Source of the DNA: Clostridia bacterium | GTDB taxonomy: Bacteria; Bacillota_A; Clostridia; Oscillospirales; Butyricicoccaceae | Length of the DNA: 5,135 nucleotides | Reading direction: 5' to 3' | NCBI GenBank assembly: GCA_017421885.1 | Contig: JAFOHJ010000198.1 | Location: 1 to 5,135 of the forward strand | In this document: positions 1-5,135 of the stretch, one piece after another | How positions within the stretch are numbered: the first letter of the stretch is position 1 | Layout: the number at the start of each line of letters is the position of its first letter | The notes under the pieces: model-generated | The model's database searches: none | What the model was told of the DNA's origin: nothing | Seen by the model: the letters and a program-made list of their open reading frames with translations, nothing else | Translations under genes and position numbers: made by a program

Positions 1-269
1 AAGTTTATGCTGTTCATCATGCATGCGGCCGATAATATGCTTATATCATGGCCGAAAAGGCGGGTAATGGTCATTTCGCGTCCGTCTTCGGAAGTTATGT
101 ATTCCCTGAGCTGACCCGAGCGGACAACTATGACACCGGTGCAGTTTTCCGAACCGGCGGTTACAAGTGTTCCGGCAGAAACTTTGCGCAGTACTGCTTC
201 ATTTAACAGAACTTCCTGCTCAGAGGGTGTCAGTTTATTGAAAACAGAAAAATACTTTCCGAACGACAT
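1..269 (-). CDS. Crp/Fnr-family transcriptional regulator, N-terminal part (truncated by window edge)
   Basis: This minus-strand gene starts with ATG at 269-267 and runs off the left edge after 89 complete codons, so only the sensor half is visible. The translation opens MSFGKYFSVFNKLTPSEQEV. Residues ~30-75 have the pattern of a cyclic-nucleotide-binding beta-roll: the 'V-SAGTLVTAGSENCTGVIVV' stretch, then RSGQLREYITSEDGRE and FGHDISILSAACMMNS. The latter closely resembles the 'GD-C-LSASC' segment of clostridial Crp/Fnr proteins. The family normally continues with a dimerisation helix and a C-terminal helix-turn-helix, which would lie outside the window. A GAGGTG ribosome binding site lies 8 nt before the ATG. 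The effector is unknown; no cysteine cluster of an oxygen-sensing Fnr is visible in the N-terminus. The gene is divergent from the permease at 410 and may control it and itself (inference). Family assignment is confident; target and ligand are not. Confidence 0.85.
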   Translation of the reverse strand, partial: MSFGKYFSVFNKLTPSEQEVLLNEAVLRKVSAGTLVTAGSENCTGVIVVRSGQLREYITSEDGREMTITRLFGHDISILSAACMMNSIN

Positions 270-277
270 AGCTTTAT

Positions 278-283
278 CACCTC
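278..283 (-). promoter_or_regulatory. Ribosome binding site of the Crp/Fnr regulator
   Basis: On the minus strand this reads GAGGTG, followed by 8 nt and then ATG. It fixes the start of the regulator gene at position 269. Confidence 0.75.
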
Positions 284-292
284 ACACACAAA

Positions 293-321
293 ATTATACT
301 GCTGTAAAATGATCAAGTCAA
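293..321 (-). promoter_or_regulatory. Sigma-A-type promoter of the Crp/Fnr regulator
   Basis: On the minus strand a -35 box TTGACT (316-321) and a perfect -10 box TATAAT (293-298) are separated by exactly 17 nt. Transcription would start a few bases before the ribosome binding site, giving a very short leader. The hexamers and spacing are read directly; activity is inferred. Confidence 0.75.
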
Positions 322-333
322 TCGGCCGGATGA
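318..333. promoter_or_regulatory. Imperfect 16-bp dyad, possible Crp/Fnr operator
   Basis: The sequence TCAATCGGCCGGATGA is an inverted repeat with 6 of 8 base pairs matching. It is centred between positions 325 and 326 and overlaps the -35 box of the regulator's promoter, upstream of the permease promoter. Its place between two divergent promoters, one of which serves a DNA-binding regulator, makes it a candidate autoregulatory operator. It does not match the classical Crp (TGTGA...TCACA) or Fnr (TTGAT...ATCAA) consensus, so this is a weak call. Confidence 0.3.
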
Positions 334-356
334 TATATGTTTTTTTGCGGTTTCTA

Positions 357-385
357 TTGACAAACTCTCCTTTAATATGTAAAAG
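357..385 (+). promoter_or_regulatory. Putative promoter of the MFS permease
   Basis: A perfect TTGACA -35 box lies at 357-362. With 17-nt spacing the -10 position (380-385) reads TAAAAG, matching TATAAT at four of six positions. A weak -10 behind a perfect -35 is the kind of promoter that often needs an activator, which would fit control by the neighbouring Crp/Fnr protein (inference). Confidence 0.5.
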
Positions 386-409
386 TATATTGGGGAAAGG
401 GGAGAGATC

Positions 410-1618
410 ATGAGTCTCAAAAACAAATATAATCTGATGTATTTTCTGTTCTGCCTTGTTGGCTGCTGTATCGGCGGTTTCGTGGCGGTATTTCTTCAGT
501 ATAAGGGCGTTTCCAACACTCAGATCGGCATTGTAACCGGTGCAGGCTGCGTTTCATCTATCTTTCTGGGCCCCTGGTTTTCGTCGCTTATAATGAAAAT
601 CGACAAGCTGACGGCCCATAAGCTTATTTACGGGATCTATGGATATATAGCGGTCATGTTCACATTCGTGGCATTTTCGCCGCTGCCGGCAATCGTCGTT
701 ATGGGTCTGTATATTTCGATGCATGCCCTATACACCTGTTCAGCCTCCTTTATGCAGGTTATTGCCAGCGGCTATGTTCAGGACGGCGAGGACATCAATT
801 TTGGCCTTGCACGCGGCCTAGGCAGCACATCGTGGGCCATTACCAGCCTTTGCGCAGGCTCGATCATAGATATGTTCGACCCTCGTGTTCTGGCGATAGG
901 CTTTGTTATCTTCACTGTGCTCATGTTTGCCGTCATGCGCTCGATGCCCGAAACAAAGGTGCAGGGAAAAAAGGGAGAGAAGGGCGGTTCGATAGGTCAT
1001 ATTATAAAGACATATCCTTCCTACTTTATGGCTCTTATGGGCTACGCCCTTTGTATGGCGGCAAGCTCGGCGCTGGGCACCTATCTGCCCAATATCGTAA
1101 AGAGTCTTGGCGGAACAACGGCAACCTTCGGTGTTGCGGCTTTCTGTTCGGCCTTCAGCGAGCTACCGGTCATGGCCTATGCATCCAAGCTGATGAAAAA
1201 GGTCGATTCGATGACACTTATGGCTATTGGCGGCATCGCATACGTTGCGCGTACATTTATCATATGCTTTGCACCCAGTGTACCTGTCCTTTTGGTGGGT
1301 ATGATGTTTCAGAGCATATCCTACGGTCTTATAACGGCTGTCATCACATACTATGTTATCTATAACCTGGCGCCAAAGGATCAGGTGATGGGTCAGACAA
1401 TGATCGGTATGTTCACAAGTGGCTGCGGCTCTACCATCGGTAATGTTCTTGGTGGTGTTCTTCAGGATACATTGGGTCTCGGTGCCATGTATGCTTTCTC
1501 ATGCACCCTTATCGTTGTGGGTGCCGGAGTTATCATCGCAGCAAAAATGAAAGATGGCAAAGACAGCAAGATCGCAAGCCGCGCCGAGATGCTGCTTAAA
1601 ATGCACAGCAAAAAGTAA
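410..1618 (+). CDS. MFS permease, LacY/nucleoside-symporter-like (MFS_1_like)
   Basis: A 402-residue, twelve-helix membrane transporter of normal length for the family. Hydrophobic segments lie at roughly residues 10-30, 40-62, 72-90, 93-118, 138-155, 158-178, 203-225, 238-258, 268-288, 291-318, 330-352 and 358-379, with a basic central loop near 182-200. Features typical of the oligosaccharide/nucleoside:H+ symporter branch include FGLARGLGSTSWA (131-143), comparable to FGRARMFGCVGWA in LacY. Others are SELPVM in helix 8 with E251, and YVARTF in helix 9 with R281, which line up approximately with LacY E269 and R302. The APKDQVMGQT loop and G-rich helix 11 also match this branch. It likely imports a sugar or nucleoside by proton symport across the cytoplasmic membrane; the substrate cannot be read from sequence. 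AGGGGAG (398-404) precedes the ATG by 5 nt. It is divergent from a Crp/Fnr gene and closed by its own terminator. Confidence 0.85.
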   Translation: MSLKNKYNLMYFLFCLVGCCIGGFVAVFLQYKGVSNTQIGIVTGAGCVSSIFLGPWFSSLIMKIDKLTAHKLIYGIYGYIAVMFTFVAFSPLPAIVVMGLYISMHALYTCSASFMQVIASGYVQDGEDINFGLARGLGSTSWAITSLCAGSIIDMFDPRVLAIGFVIFTVLMFAVMRSMPETKVQGKKGEKGGSIGHIIKTYPSYFMALMGYALCMAASSALGTYLPNIVKSLGGTTATFGVAAFCSAFSELPVMAYASKLMKKVDSMTLMAIGGIAYVARTFIICFAPSVPVLLVGMMFQSISYGLITAVITYYVIYNLAPKDQVMGQTMIGMFTSGCGSTIGNVLGGVLQDTLGLGAMYAFSCTLIVVGAGVIIAAKMKDGKDSKIASRAEMLLKMHSKK

Positions 1619-1626
1619 TATTCCCG

Positions 1627-1656
1627 AAAACGCTTTCCTTATGGAAGGCGTTTTTT
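1627..1656 (+). terminator. Intrinsic terminator of the permease gene
   Basis: A 12-bp stem (AAAACGCTTTCC at 1627-1638 paired with GGAAGGCGTTTT at 1643-1654, one G-T wobble) closes a TTAT loop. It is followed by a run of six T (1651-1656) that partly overlaps the stem. It begins 8 nt after the permease stop codon and separates that unit from the next promoter. Confidence 0.9.
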
Positions 1657-1685
1657 AATGCCCCATGATGCAATGAGGAAGAAGA

Positions 1686-1696
1686 TGTGGTATAAT
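1686..1696 (+). promoter_or_regulatory. Extended -10 promoter of the creatininase-family/ABC-F operon
   Basis: TGTGGTATAAT combines a perfect TATAAT (1691-1696) with the TRTGn extension seen in Gram-positive promoters. At 16-18 nt upstream there is no good -35 (for example ATGCAA at 1668-1673), which an extended -10 can compensate for. The expected start of transcription is near 1703. Confidence 0.75.
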
Positions 1697-1698
1697 CC

Positions 1699-1708
1699 AC
1701 TTATAAGT
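1699..1708. promoter_or_regulatory. Perfect 10-bp palindrome at the predicted transcription start
   Basis: ACTTATAAGT reads the same on both strands and sits 3-12 nt downstream of the -10 box, covering the expected start site. A repressor bound here would block initiation. With 10 bp of AT-rich sequence, chance occurrence is quite possible, so operator function is only a suggestion. Confidence 0.3.
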
Positions 1709-1742
1709 CACGGCTATATCATCACATAAAGGAGTTAAAGCT

Positions 1743-2531
1743 ATGTATCTTGCAAAAATGAATTACCTCGAAGTTGAAGAATATCTCAAGAAGAGCGACA
1801 CCATCGTTATCCCCGTAGGCAGCCTTGAAAACCACGGCAAACACATGCCTCTGGGCACCGATACTATGATCCCCGACAAGATCGCCGAGTATCTCAACGA
1901 GCGCTCCGATCTTCTTATTGCTCCCACCATCAATTATGGTGCGACCGACGACCTCTGCGGCTTTGCAGGCACGGTTTCTCTGGGCGTAGAGGGCCTTATC
2001 TCGCTGCTCCGCACCATCTGCGACCAGCTTTACCGTTATGGCTTCCGCCATTTTATGATCCTCAACGGTCATGGCGGCAACAATGCCTCCATCCAGGCTG
2101 TAGGCATGCACCTTTACCGCAAGGGTGCTTATCTTGCAAACCTCAACTGGTGGCTCATGGCCGGCCAGCTGAACCCCAACTGGGCAGGCGGCCATGGCGG
2201 CGGCGAAGAGACCGCAGGCGTTATGGCAGTCGACCCTTCTCTCATCAAGTATGAGTATATAGATCTTCCCGAGGGCATCAAAAATGATGTTTCCGACGAA
2301 TTGCCCTCCGGCGCATGGACCAATGTCAACTTCAAGGGCGCTGCCGTAACCATTCCCCGCGAGATCAAGGATATTACCGATAACGGCTGGTTGACCCACG
2401 CCTTCAAGAATGATCCTCCCACCAAGGCAACTGCCGAGTGGGGCACCGAGATGCTTAAGACCATGGCCGATTATATCGCCGAGTTCGGCGAGGCATTCGG
2501 CAGAGCACCCCTGCCCGAGAAGCAGGACTGA
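1743..2531 (+). CDS. Creatininase-family metal-dependent amidohydrolase
   Basis: A 262-residue protein, close to the family's usual 240-265. Family motifs are in order: VIPVGSLENHGKHMPLGTD (22-40), giving metal ligands E29, H31 and D40; GFAGTVSLG (73-81), matching the usual FPGT-SL block; NGHGGNN (108-114) with H110; and GGHGGGEET (149-157), where H151 and E156 correspond to the catalytic His and conserved Glu of the H-[AG]-G-x-x-E-T motif. The family (PF02633) hydrolyses amide bonds at a binuclear metal centre in the cytoplasm. Members act on creatinine, formylated pyrimidine intermediates or peptide-derived substrates. Having NGHGGN instead of the NGHYEN of true creatininase argues against naming it creatininase; the substrate is open. 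AAAGGAG (1728-1734) lies 8 nt before ATG. Codons end strongly in C or G, suggesting good expression. It is first in an apparent operon with the ABC-F gene 26 bp downstream. Confidence 0.88.
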   Translation: MYLAKMNYLEVEEYLKKSDTIVIPVGSLENHGKHMPLGTDTMIPDKIAEYLNERSDLLIAPTINYGATDDLCGFAGTVSLGVEGLISLLRTICDQLYRYGFRHFMILNGHGGNNASIQAVGMHLYRKGAYLANLNWWLMAGQLNPNWAGGHGGGEETAGVMAVDPSLIKYEYIDLPEGIKNDVSDELPSGAWTNVNFKGAAVTIPREIKDITDNGWLTHAFKNDPPTKATAEWGTEMLKTMADYIAEFGEAFGRAPLPEKQD

Positions 2532-2557
2532 TTTTATCCTGACAGACGGAGAATAAT

Positions 2558-4336
2558 ATGCTTTTATCAGCAGAACACATTTCCATAAACTACGGCATGC
2601 GCCAGCTTGTCGACGATGTTAATTTCTATCTCAGTGAAGGGGATAAGACGGGCATCATCGGCATCAACGGAACGGGTAAGTCTACCTTCCTCAGGGTGCT
2701 TGCTGGAGAGACTGAGGCCGACGGAGGCAGCGTTACACACAACCCCAATGTTCAGATCAGCTTCCTGCCTCAGAATCCCGTCATGAACGACGAGGCTACT
2801 GTCCTTGAGCAGGTGTTCCTGCACTTCCCGTCAGAGTTCCGCGAGCTCAACGAATACGAGGCCAAGACCATGCTGACAAGGCTGGGCATAACCGATTTTG
2901 AACAGAAGGTGGGCACGCTCTCGGGCGGACAGCGTAAGAGGGTAGCCCTTGCGGCGGCTCTTATCCATCCGGCCGACATTCTTATCCTCGATGAGCCCAC
3001 CAACCACCTTGATGCCGAAATGACGGCATGGCTCGAGAATCATCTGCGTCAGTTCAAGGGCGGCATAATCATGGTCACCCACGATCGTTATTTTCTCGAG
3101 CGAGTTGTCAACCACATCACCGAGCTCAGCCGCGGCAAGCTCTATCATTACGAGGCAAACTATTCGCGATATCTCGAACTCAAAGAGCAGCGCGCCGAAA
3201 TGGCCGAGGCCAGCGAGCGCAAGCGCCAGTCGATACTCAGAGTCGAGCGTGAGTGGATCATGCGCGGATGCCGTGCGCGAACCACCAAGTCCAAGGAGAG
3301 GATCGCAAGGTATGAAGAGCTGCTGGGCAGAGAGGCTCCCGAAAAGGACGAGACGGTTCAGATGGCGGCGGCATCTTCGAGGCTGGGCAAAAAGATAATC
3401 GAGCTTAAGAATGTGTCGAAGGCCTTTGACGGCAGGACGGTCATAAAAGATTTTTCGTATAATCTTCTGAGGGGCGACCGAATAGGCGTTGTAGGCCGAA
3501 ACGGCGCAGGCAAATCGACCCTCCTTAAGATGATCGCAGGTTCGCTTCTTCCCGATTCGGGCGAAGCCGACATCGGAGTGACCGTAAAGATAGGCCATTT
3601 CAGCCAGGAGGGCCGTGAGCTCGACCTCAACATGAGAGTGTTCGATTTTATCCACAGTATAGCAGAGGAGACCCACACCGATGAGGGCACCTTCTCGGCA
3701 AAGCAGATGATGGAGCGATTCCTGTTCCCCAGCGAGATGCAGTCGGTGCCCATAGGCAGGCTGTCGGGCGGCGAAAGGCGCAGGCTTTATCTGCTCAGTG
3801 TGCTTATGGAGGCGCCCAACGTCCTCCTGCTGGACGAGCCGACCAACGACCTTGACATCACAACGCTGTCGATCCTCGAAGACTATCTCGACAGCTTCCC
3901 CGGCCCCATAATCACCGTATCTCACGATAGATTCTTCCTCGACAAGATGGCCGAGAGCATCTTTGAAGTCACGGGAGAGGGCGATGTACGCCGCTACACC
4001 GGCAACTGGAGCGACTGGGCATCGAAGAAGAGGGAAGAGGCTGCGCCCCAGAAGTCCGAAAGGGCCAAAGATGCACAGCAGAAGCCTGTGCGCGAGCAGA
4101 AGCTGAGGTTTTCTTATAAAGAGGCCCGCGAGTTTGACATGATCGAGGGTGAGATCATGGAGCTTGAGGAGAAGATCGAGAGCTGCAAGGCCGAGCAGAT
4201 GGCCTGCAGCAGCGATTTTGTGAAGCTTCAGGAGCTTCAGGCGAAGCAGGAAGAGCTGGAAGAGCAGCTCATGGCGAAAGAAGAGCGGTGGCTCTATCTC
4301 ACCGAGCTTAAGGAGAAGATAGACGCACAGCAGTAA
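2558..4336 (+). CDS. uup: Uup-type ABC-F family ATPase
   Basis: A 592-residue soluble protein with two ATP-binding cassettes and no membrane domain, the ABC-F layout. Cassette 1 has Walker A GINGTGKST (35-43), Q72, signature LSGGQ (121-125), Walker B ILILDEP with E146, and H175. Cassette 2 has GRNGAGKST (313-321), Q350, LSGGE (402-406), LLLDEP with E427, and H456. The inter-domain linker (~205-260) carries EWIMRGCRARTTKSKERIARYEEL-type sequence characteristic of the Uup branch. Residues ~515-592 form a charged helical coiled coil beginning LRFSYKEAREF, as in the Uup DNA-binding C-terminal domain. ABC-F proteins act on ribosomes; Uup is also linked to transposon excision and replication-fork processing in E. 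coli. All catalytic residues are present, so it should be active. GGAG (2548-2551) lies 6 nt before ATG. The 26-bp gap from the amidohydrolase, without terminator or clear promoter, suggests co-transcription. A close ABC-F paralogue of other name is possible. Confidence 0.9.
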   Translation: MLLSAEHISINYGMRQLVDDVNFYLSEGDKTGIIGINGTGKSTFLRVLAGETEADGGSVTHNPNVQISFLPQNPVMNDEATVLEQVFLHFPSEFRELNEYEAKTMLTRLGITDFEQKVGTLSGGQRKRVALAAALIHPADILILDEPTNHLDAEMTAWLENHLRQFKGGIIMVTHDRYFLERVVNHITELSRGKLYHYEANYSRYLELKEQRAEMAEASERKRQSILRVEREWIMRGCRARTTKSKERIARYEELLGREAPEKDETVQMAAASSRLGKKIIELKNVSKAFDGRTVIKDFSYNLLRGDRIGVVGRNGAGKSTLLKMIAGSLLPDSGEADIGVTVKIGHFSQEGRELDLNMRVFDFIHSIAEETHTDEGTFSAKQMMERFLFPSEMQSVPIGRLSGGERRRLYLLSVLMEAPNVLLLDEPTNDLDITTLSILEDYLDSFPGPIITVSHDRFFLDKMAESIFEVTGEGDVRRYTGNWSDWASKKREEAAPQKSERAKDAQQKPVREQKLRFSYKEAREFDMIEGEIMELEEKIESCKAEQMACSSDFVKLQELQAKQEELEEQLMAKEERWLYLTELKEKIDAQQ

Positions 4337-4337
4337 T

Positions 4338-4371
4338 AATACCCCTGTGGGTTTTCCACAGGGGTATTTTT
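4338..4371 (+). terminator. Strong intrinsic terminator after the ABC-F gene
   Basis: A perfect 13-bp stem (4338-4350 with 4356-4368, core ACCCCTGTGG) around the loop GTTTT is followed by a T run to 4371. It starts one base after the ABC-F stop codon and ends the operon. It also marks the border to the AT-rich DNA on the right. Confidence 0.93.
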
Positions 4372-4388
4372 CTGAGCTTTTTGTATTC

Positions 4389-4417
4389 TTGTCTTTTATA
4401 TCAGAAAATGATACACT
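4389..4417 (+). promoter_or_regulatory. Putative promoter of the Mrr-like nuclease gene
   Basis: TTGTCT (4389-4394) and TACACT (4412-4417) are 17 nt apart, and a TGA just before the -10 makes it TGn-extended. Both boxes match consensus at four of six positions. As a strong terminator lies just upstream, the gene needs its own promoter, and this is the best candidate in the 78-bp gap. Confidence 0.45.
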
Positions 4418-4436
4418 ATACATAAAACTTAGACAT

Positions 4437-4444
4437 AGAAGTGG
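4437..4444 (+). promoter_or_regulatory. Weak ribosome binding site deciding the nuclease start
   Basis: AGAAGTGG lies 5 nt before the ATG at 4450 and is a poor but plausible Shine-Dalgarno sequence. The in-frame GTG at 4441 lies inside it and has no better site upstream. The next ATG upstream (4408) is followed by an in-frame TAA at 4423, so it cannot be the start. Confidence 0.45.
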
Positions 4445-4449
4445 ACCAT

Positions 4450-5135
4450 ATGATACCAATAAAAGAGATTTCAGATTATATAAAAGCAGGAAAAAAGATT
4501 CAAGCAGTTAAACTTGTTCGCGACTATACAGGTTTTAGTTTGAAAGATGCAAAAGACTATGTTGATGAGCTTGAATGTACAATGAAAAAAGCTTCTGTTA
4601 AGCCTAAACAGGTACACTATCTAAGCGGTGTTTCTGCTATTGATGGTATGGAAGGACATAAGTTCGAGTATTTCTGTGCAGATTTGCTCCGGAAAGTTGG
4701 CTTTTCAGAAGTAACAGTTACTCCTGGTTCTGGTGATCAGGGCGTAGACGTTTTGGCTGTAAAAGATGATATCAAGTACGCAATTCAGTGCAAAAACTAT
4801 GCAAGTGCATTAAGCAATACACCAGTACAAGAGGTTTCTGCAGGTAAACAGTTCTATGGTTGCCACGTTGGTGTCGTAATGACAAACTCTACTTTTACAC
4901 CGGGAGCAATTCAGCTTGCAGCTGCTACAAATGTACTCTTATGGGACAGAAGAAAGCTGGATGAACTTATTGCAAAAGCCGGAGGACTTGAGAACCTAGG
5001 TATATATTCAGATTATACTGATTTTGATAGTGATTACGAACTCGAAGATGAATTATATGACAATATTGAAGATGACTTTGTCACAGACAAGAATAGTGCG
5101 ATCGAGAATAGAGTAATCGAGAATAGAGCAATAAT
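4450..5135 (+). CDS. Mrr-type restriction endonuclease with N-terminal L7/L12-like domain (open at right edge)
   Basis: The reading frame stays open from ATG 4450 to the window end: 228 complete codons and no stop. Residues ~7-41 (KKIQAVKLVRDYTGFSLKDAKDYV core, 15-38) strongly resemble the helical core of the ribosomal protein L7/L12 C-terminal domain. Residues ~67-175 form an Mrr-type catalytic domain: GHKFEYFCADLLRKVGF (69-85) with E73, GDQGVDV with D100, and IQCKNY with Q113 and K115. This is the complete D...QxK nuclease signature, and a typical 'VGVVMTNSTFTPGA' strand-helix follows (140-153). Residues 186-213 are very acidic, then IENRV/IENRA repeats begin. Mrr enzymes are cytoplasmic nucleases, often type IV, cutting modified DNA; the target here is unknown. 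No methyltransferase is visible nearby. Composition is AT-richer than the genes to the left, suggesting transfer. The nuclease domain is confident; the function of the N-terminal domain is not. Confidence 0.85.
   Translation, partial: MIPIKEISDYIKAGKKIQAVKLVRDYTGFSLKDAKDYVDELECTMKKASVKPKQVHYLSGVSAIDGMEGHKFEYFCADLLRKVGFSEVTVTPGSGDQGVDVLAVKDDIKYAIQCKNYASALSNTPVQEVSAGKQFYGCHVGVVMTNSTFTPGAIQLAAATNVLLWDRRKLDELIAKAGGLENLGIYSDYTDFDSDYELEDELYDNIEDDFVTDKNSAIENRVIENRAI
5086..5130 (+). repeat. In-frame 15-bp tandem repeat in the nuclease gene
   Basis: Two adjacent 15-bp units, ATCGAGAATAGAGTA (5101-5115) and ATCGAGAATAGAGCA (5116-5130), differ at one base and encode IENRV and IENRA. A degenerate preceding unit (5086-5100) matches the first at 9 of 15 positions. 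The unit length is a multiple of three, so copy changes would keep the frame. The array may continue beyond the window, although the last five bases (ATAAT) already depart from the unit. Confidence 0.75.

Noticed and set aside
130..312. 60-codon open frame on the plus strand opposite the Crp/Fnr gene
   Set aside because: It overlaps the convincing minus-strand cyclic-nucleotide-binding domain and runs through that gene's promoter, with no product similarity.
832..1365. 177-codon open frame on the plus strand inside the permease gene
   Set aside because: It is a different frame of the permease gene, and its translation is rich in Arg, His and Cys without the hydrophobic segments or motifs of a real product.
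1722..2399. 225-codon open frame on the minus strand opposite the amidohydrolase gene
   Set aside because: It is antisense to a clear creatininase-family gene and would start deep inside it. It shows no family motifs, so it is a codon-bias shadow.
4408..4425. Upstream ATG in frame with the nuclease gene
   Set aside because: It is followed by an in-frame TAA after five codons, so it cannot start the nuclease; a tiny leader peptide is possible but there is no ribosome binding site to support it.
2831..4459. Long (542-codon) open frame on the minus strand opposite the ABC-F gene
   Set aside because: It lies antisense to a gene with all ABC motifs intact, its translation shows no recognisable family, and it would read through the strong terminator. 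It is a shadow of GC-biased third codon positions.
5086..5135. Possible CRISPR array
   Set aside because: The repeats are 15 bp, directly adjacent without spacers, in frame with a coding sequence and not palindromic.

Overview
The window looks like chromosomal DNA from a gut-type member of the Firmicutes, probably Clostridia (Oscillospiraceae or Lachnospiraceae). This is inferred from three things: strong AGGAGG-type ribosome binding sites, sigma-A-like promoters and U-tailed terminators; a Crp/Fnr regulator with a clostridial-style cyclic-nucleotide-binding domain; and roughly 50% GC in the main genes. The species cannot be named from the sequence alone.

Layout. Positions 1-269 (minus strand) hold the start of a Crp/Fnr-type regulator cut by the window edge. 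It is transcribed divergently from an MFS sugar/nucleoside-type permease (410-1618). The roughly 140 bp between them carries two back-to-back promoters and an imperfect dyad that could be the regulator's operator. A strong terminator (1627-1656) closes the permease unit. A new promoter with a perfect extended -10 (TGGTATAAT) and a 10-bp palindrome at the expected transcription start drives a creatininase-family metal-dependent amidohydrolase (1743-2531). An Uup-type ABC-F ATPase (2558-4336) follows after 26 bp and is probably in the same operon. That operon ends at a 13-bp perfect-stem terminator (4338-4371).

After the terminator the sequence becomes clearly more AT-rich. A gene open at the right edge (4450-5135) encodes an Mrr-type restriction endonuclease domain with its D...QxK catalytic motif intact. 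Ahead of it is a short segment strongly resembling the C-terminal domain of ribosomal protein L7/L12. Behind it is a very acidic tail, then an in-frame 15-bp tandem repeat at the window end. This gene has no stop codon in the window. It is the most interesting part of the window: a likely horizontally acquired defence-type nuclease with an unusual N-terminal module.

The genes do not form one obvious pathway. The regulator and permease plausibly form a regulated uptake pair. The amidohydrolase and the ABC-F ATPase share a transcript but have no evident functional link. The nuclease appears to be an independent, accessory gene.
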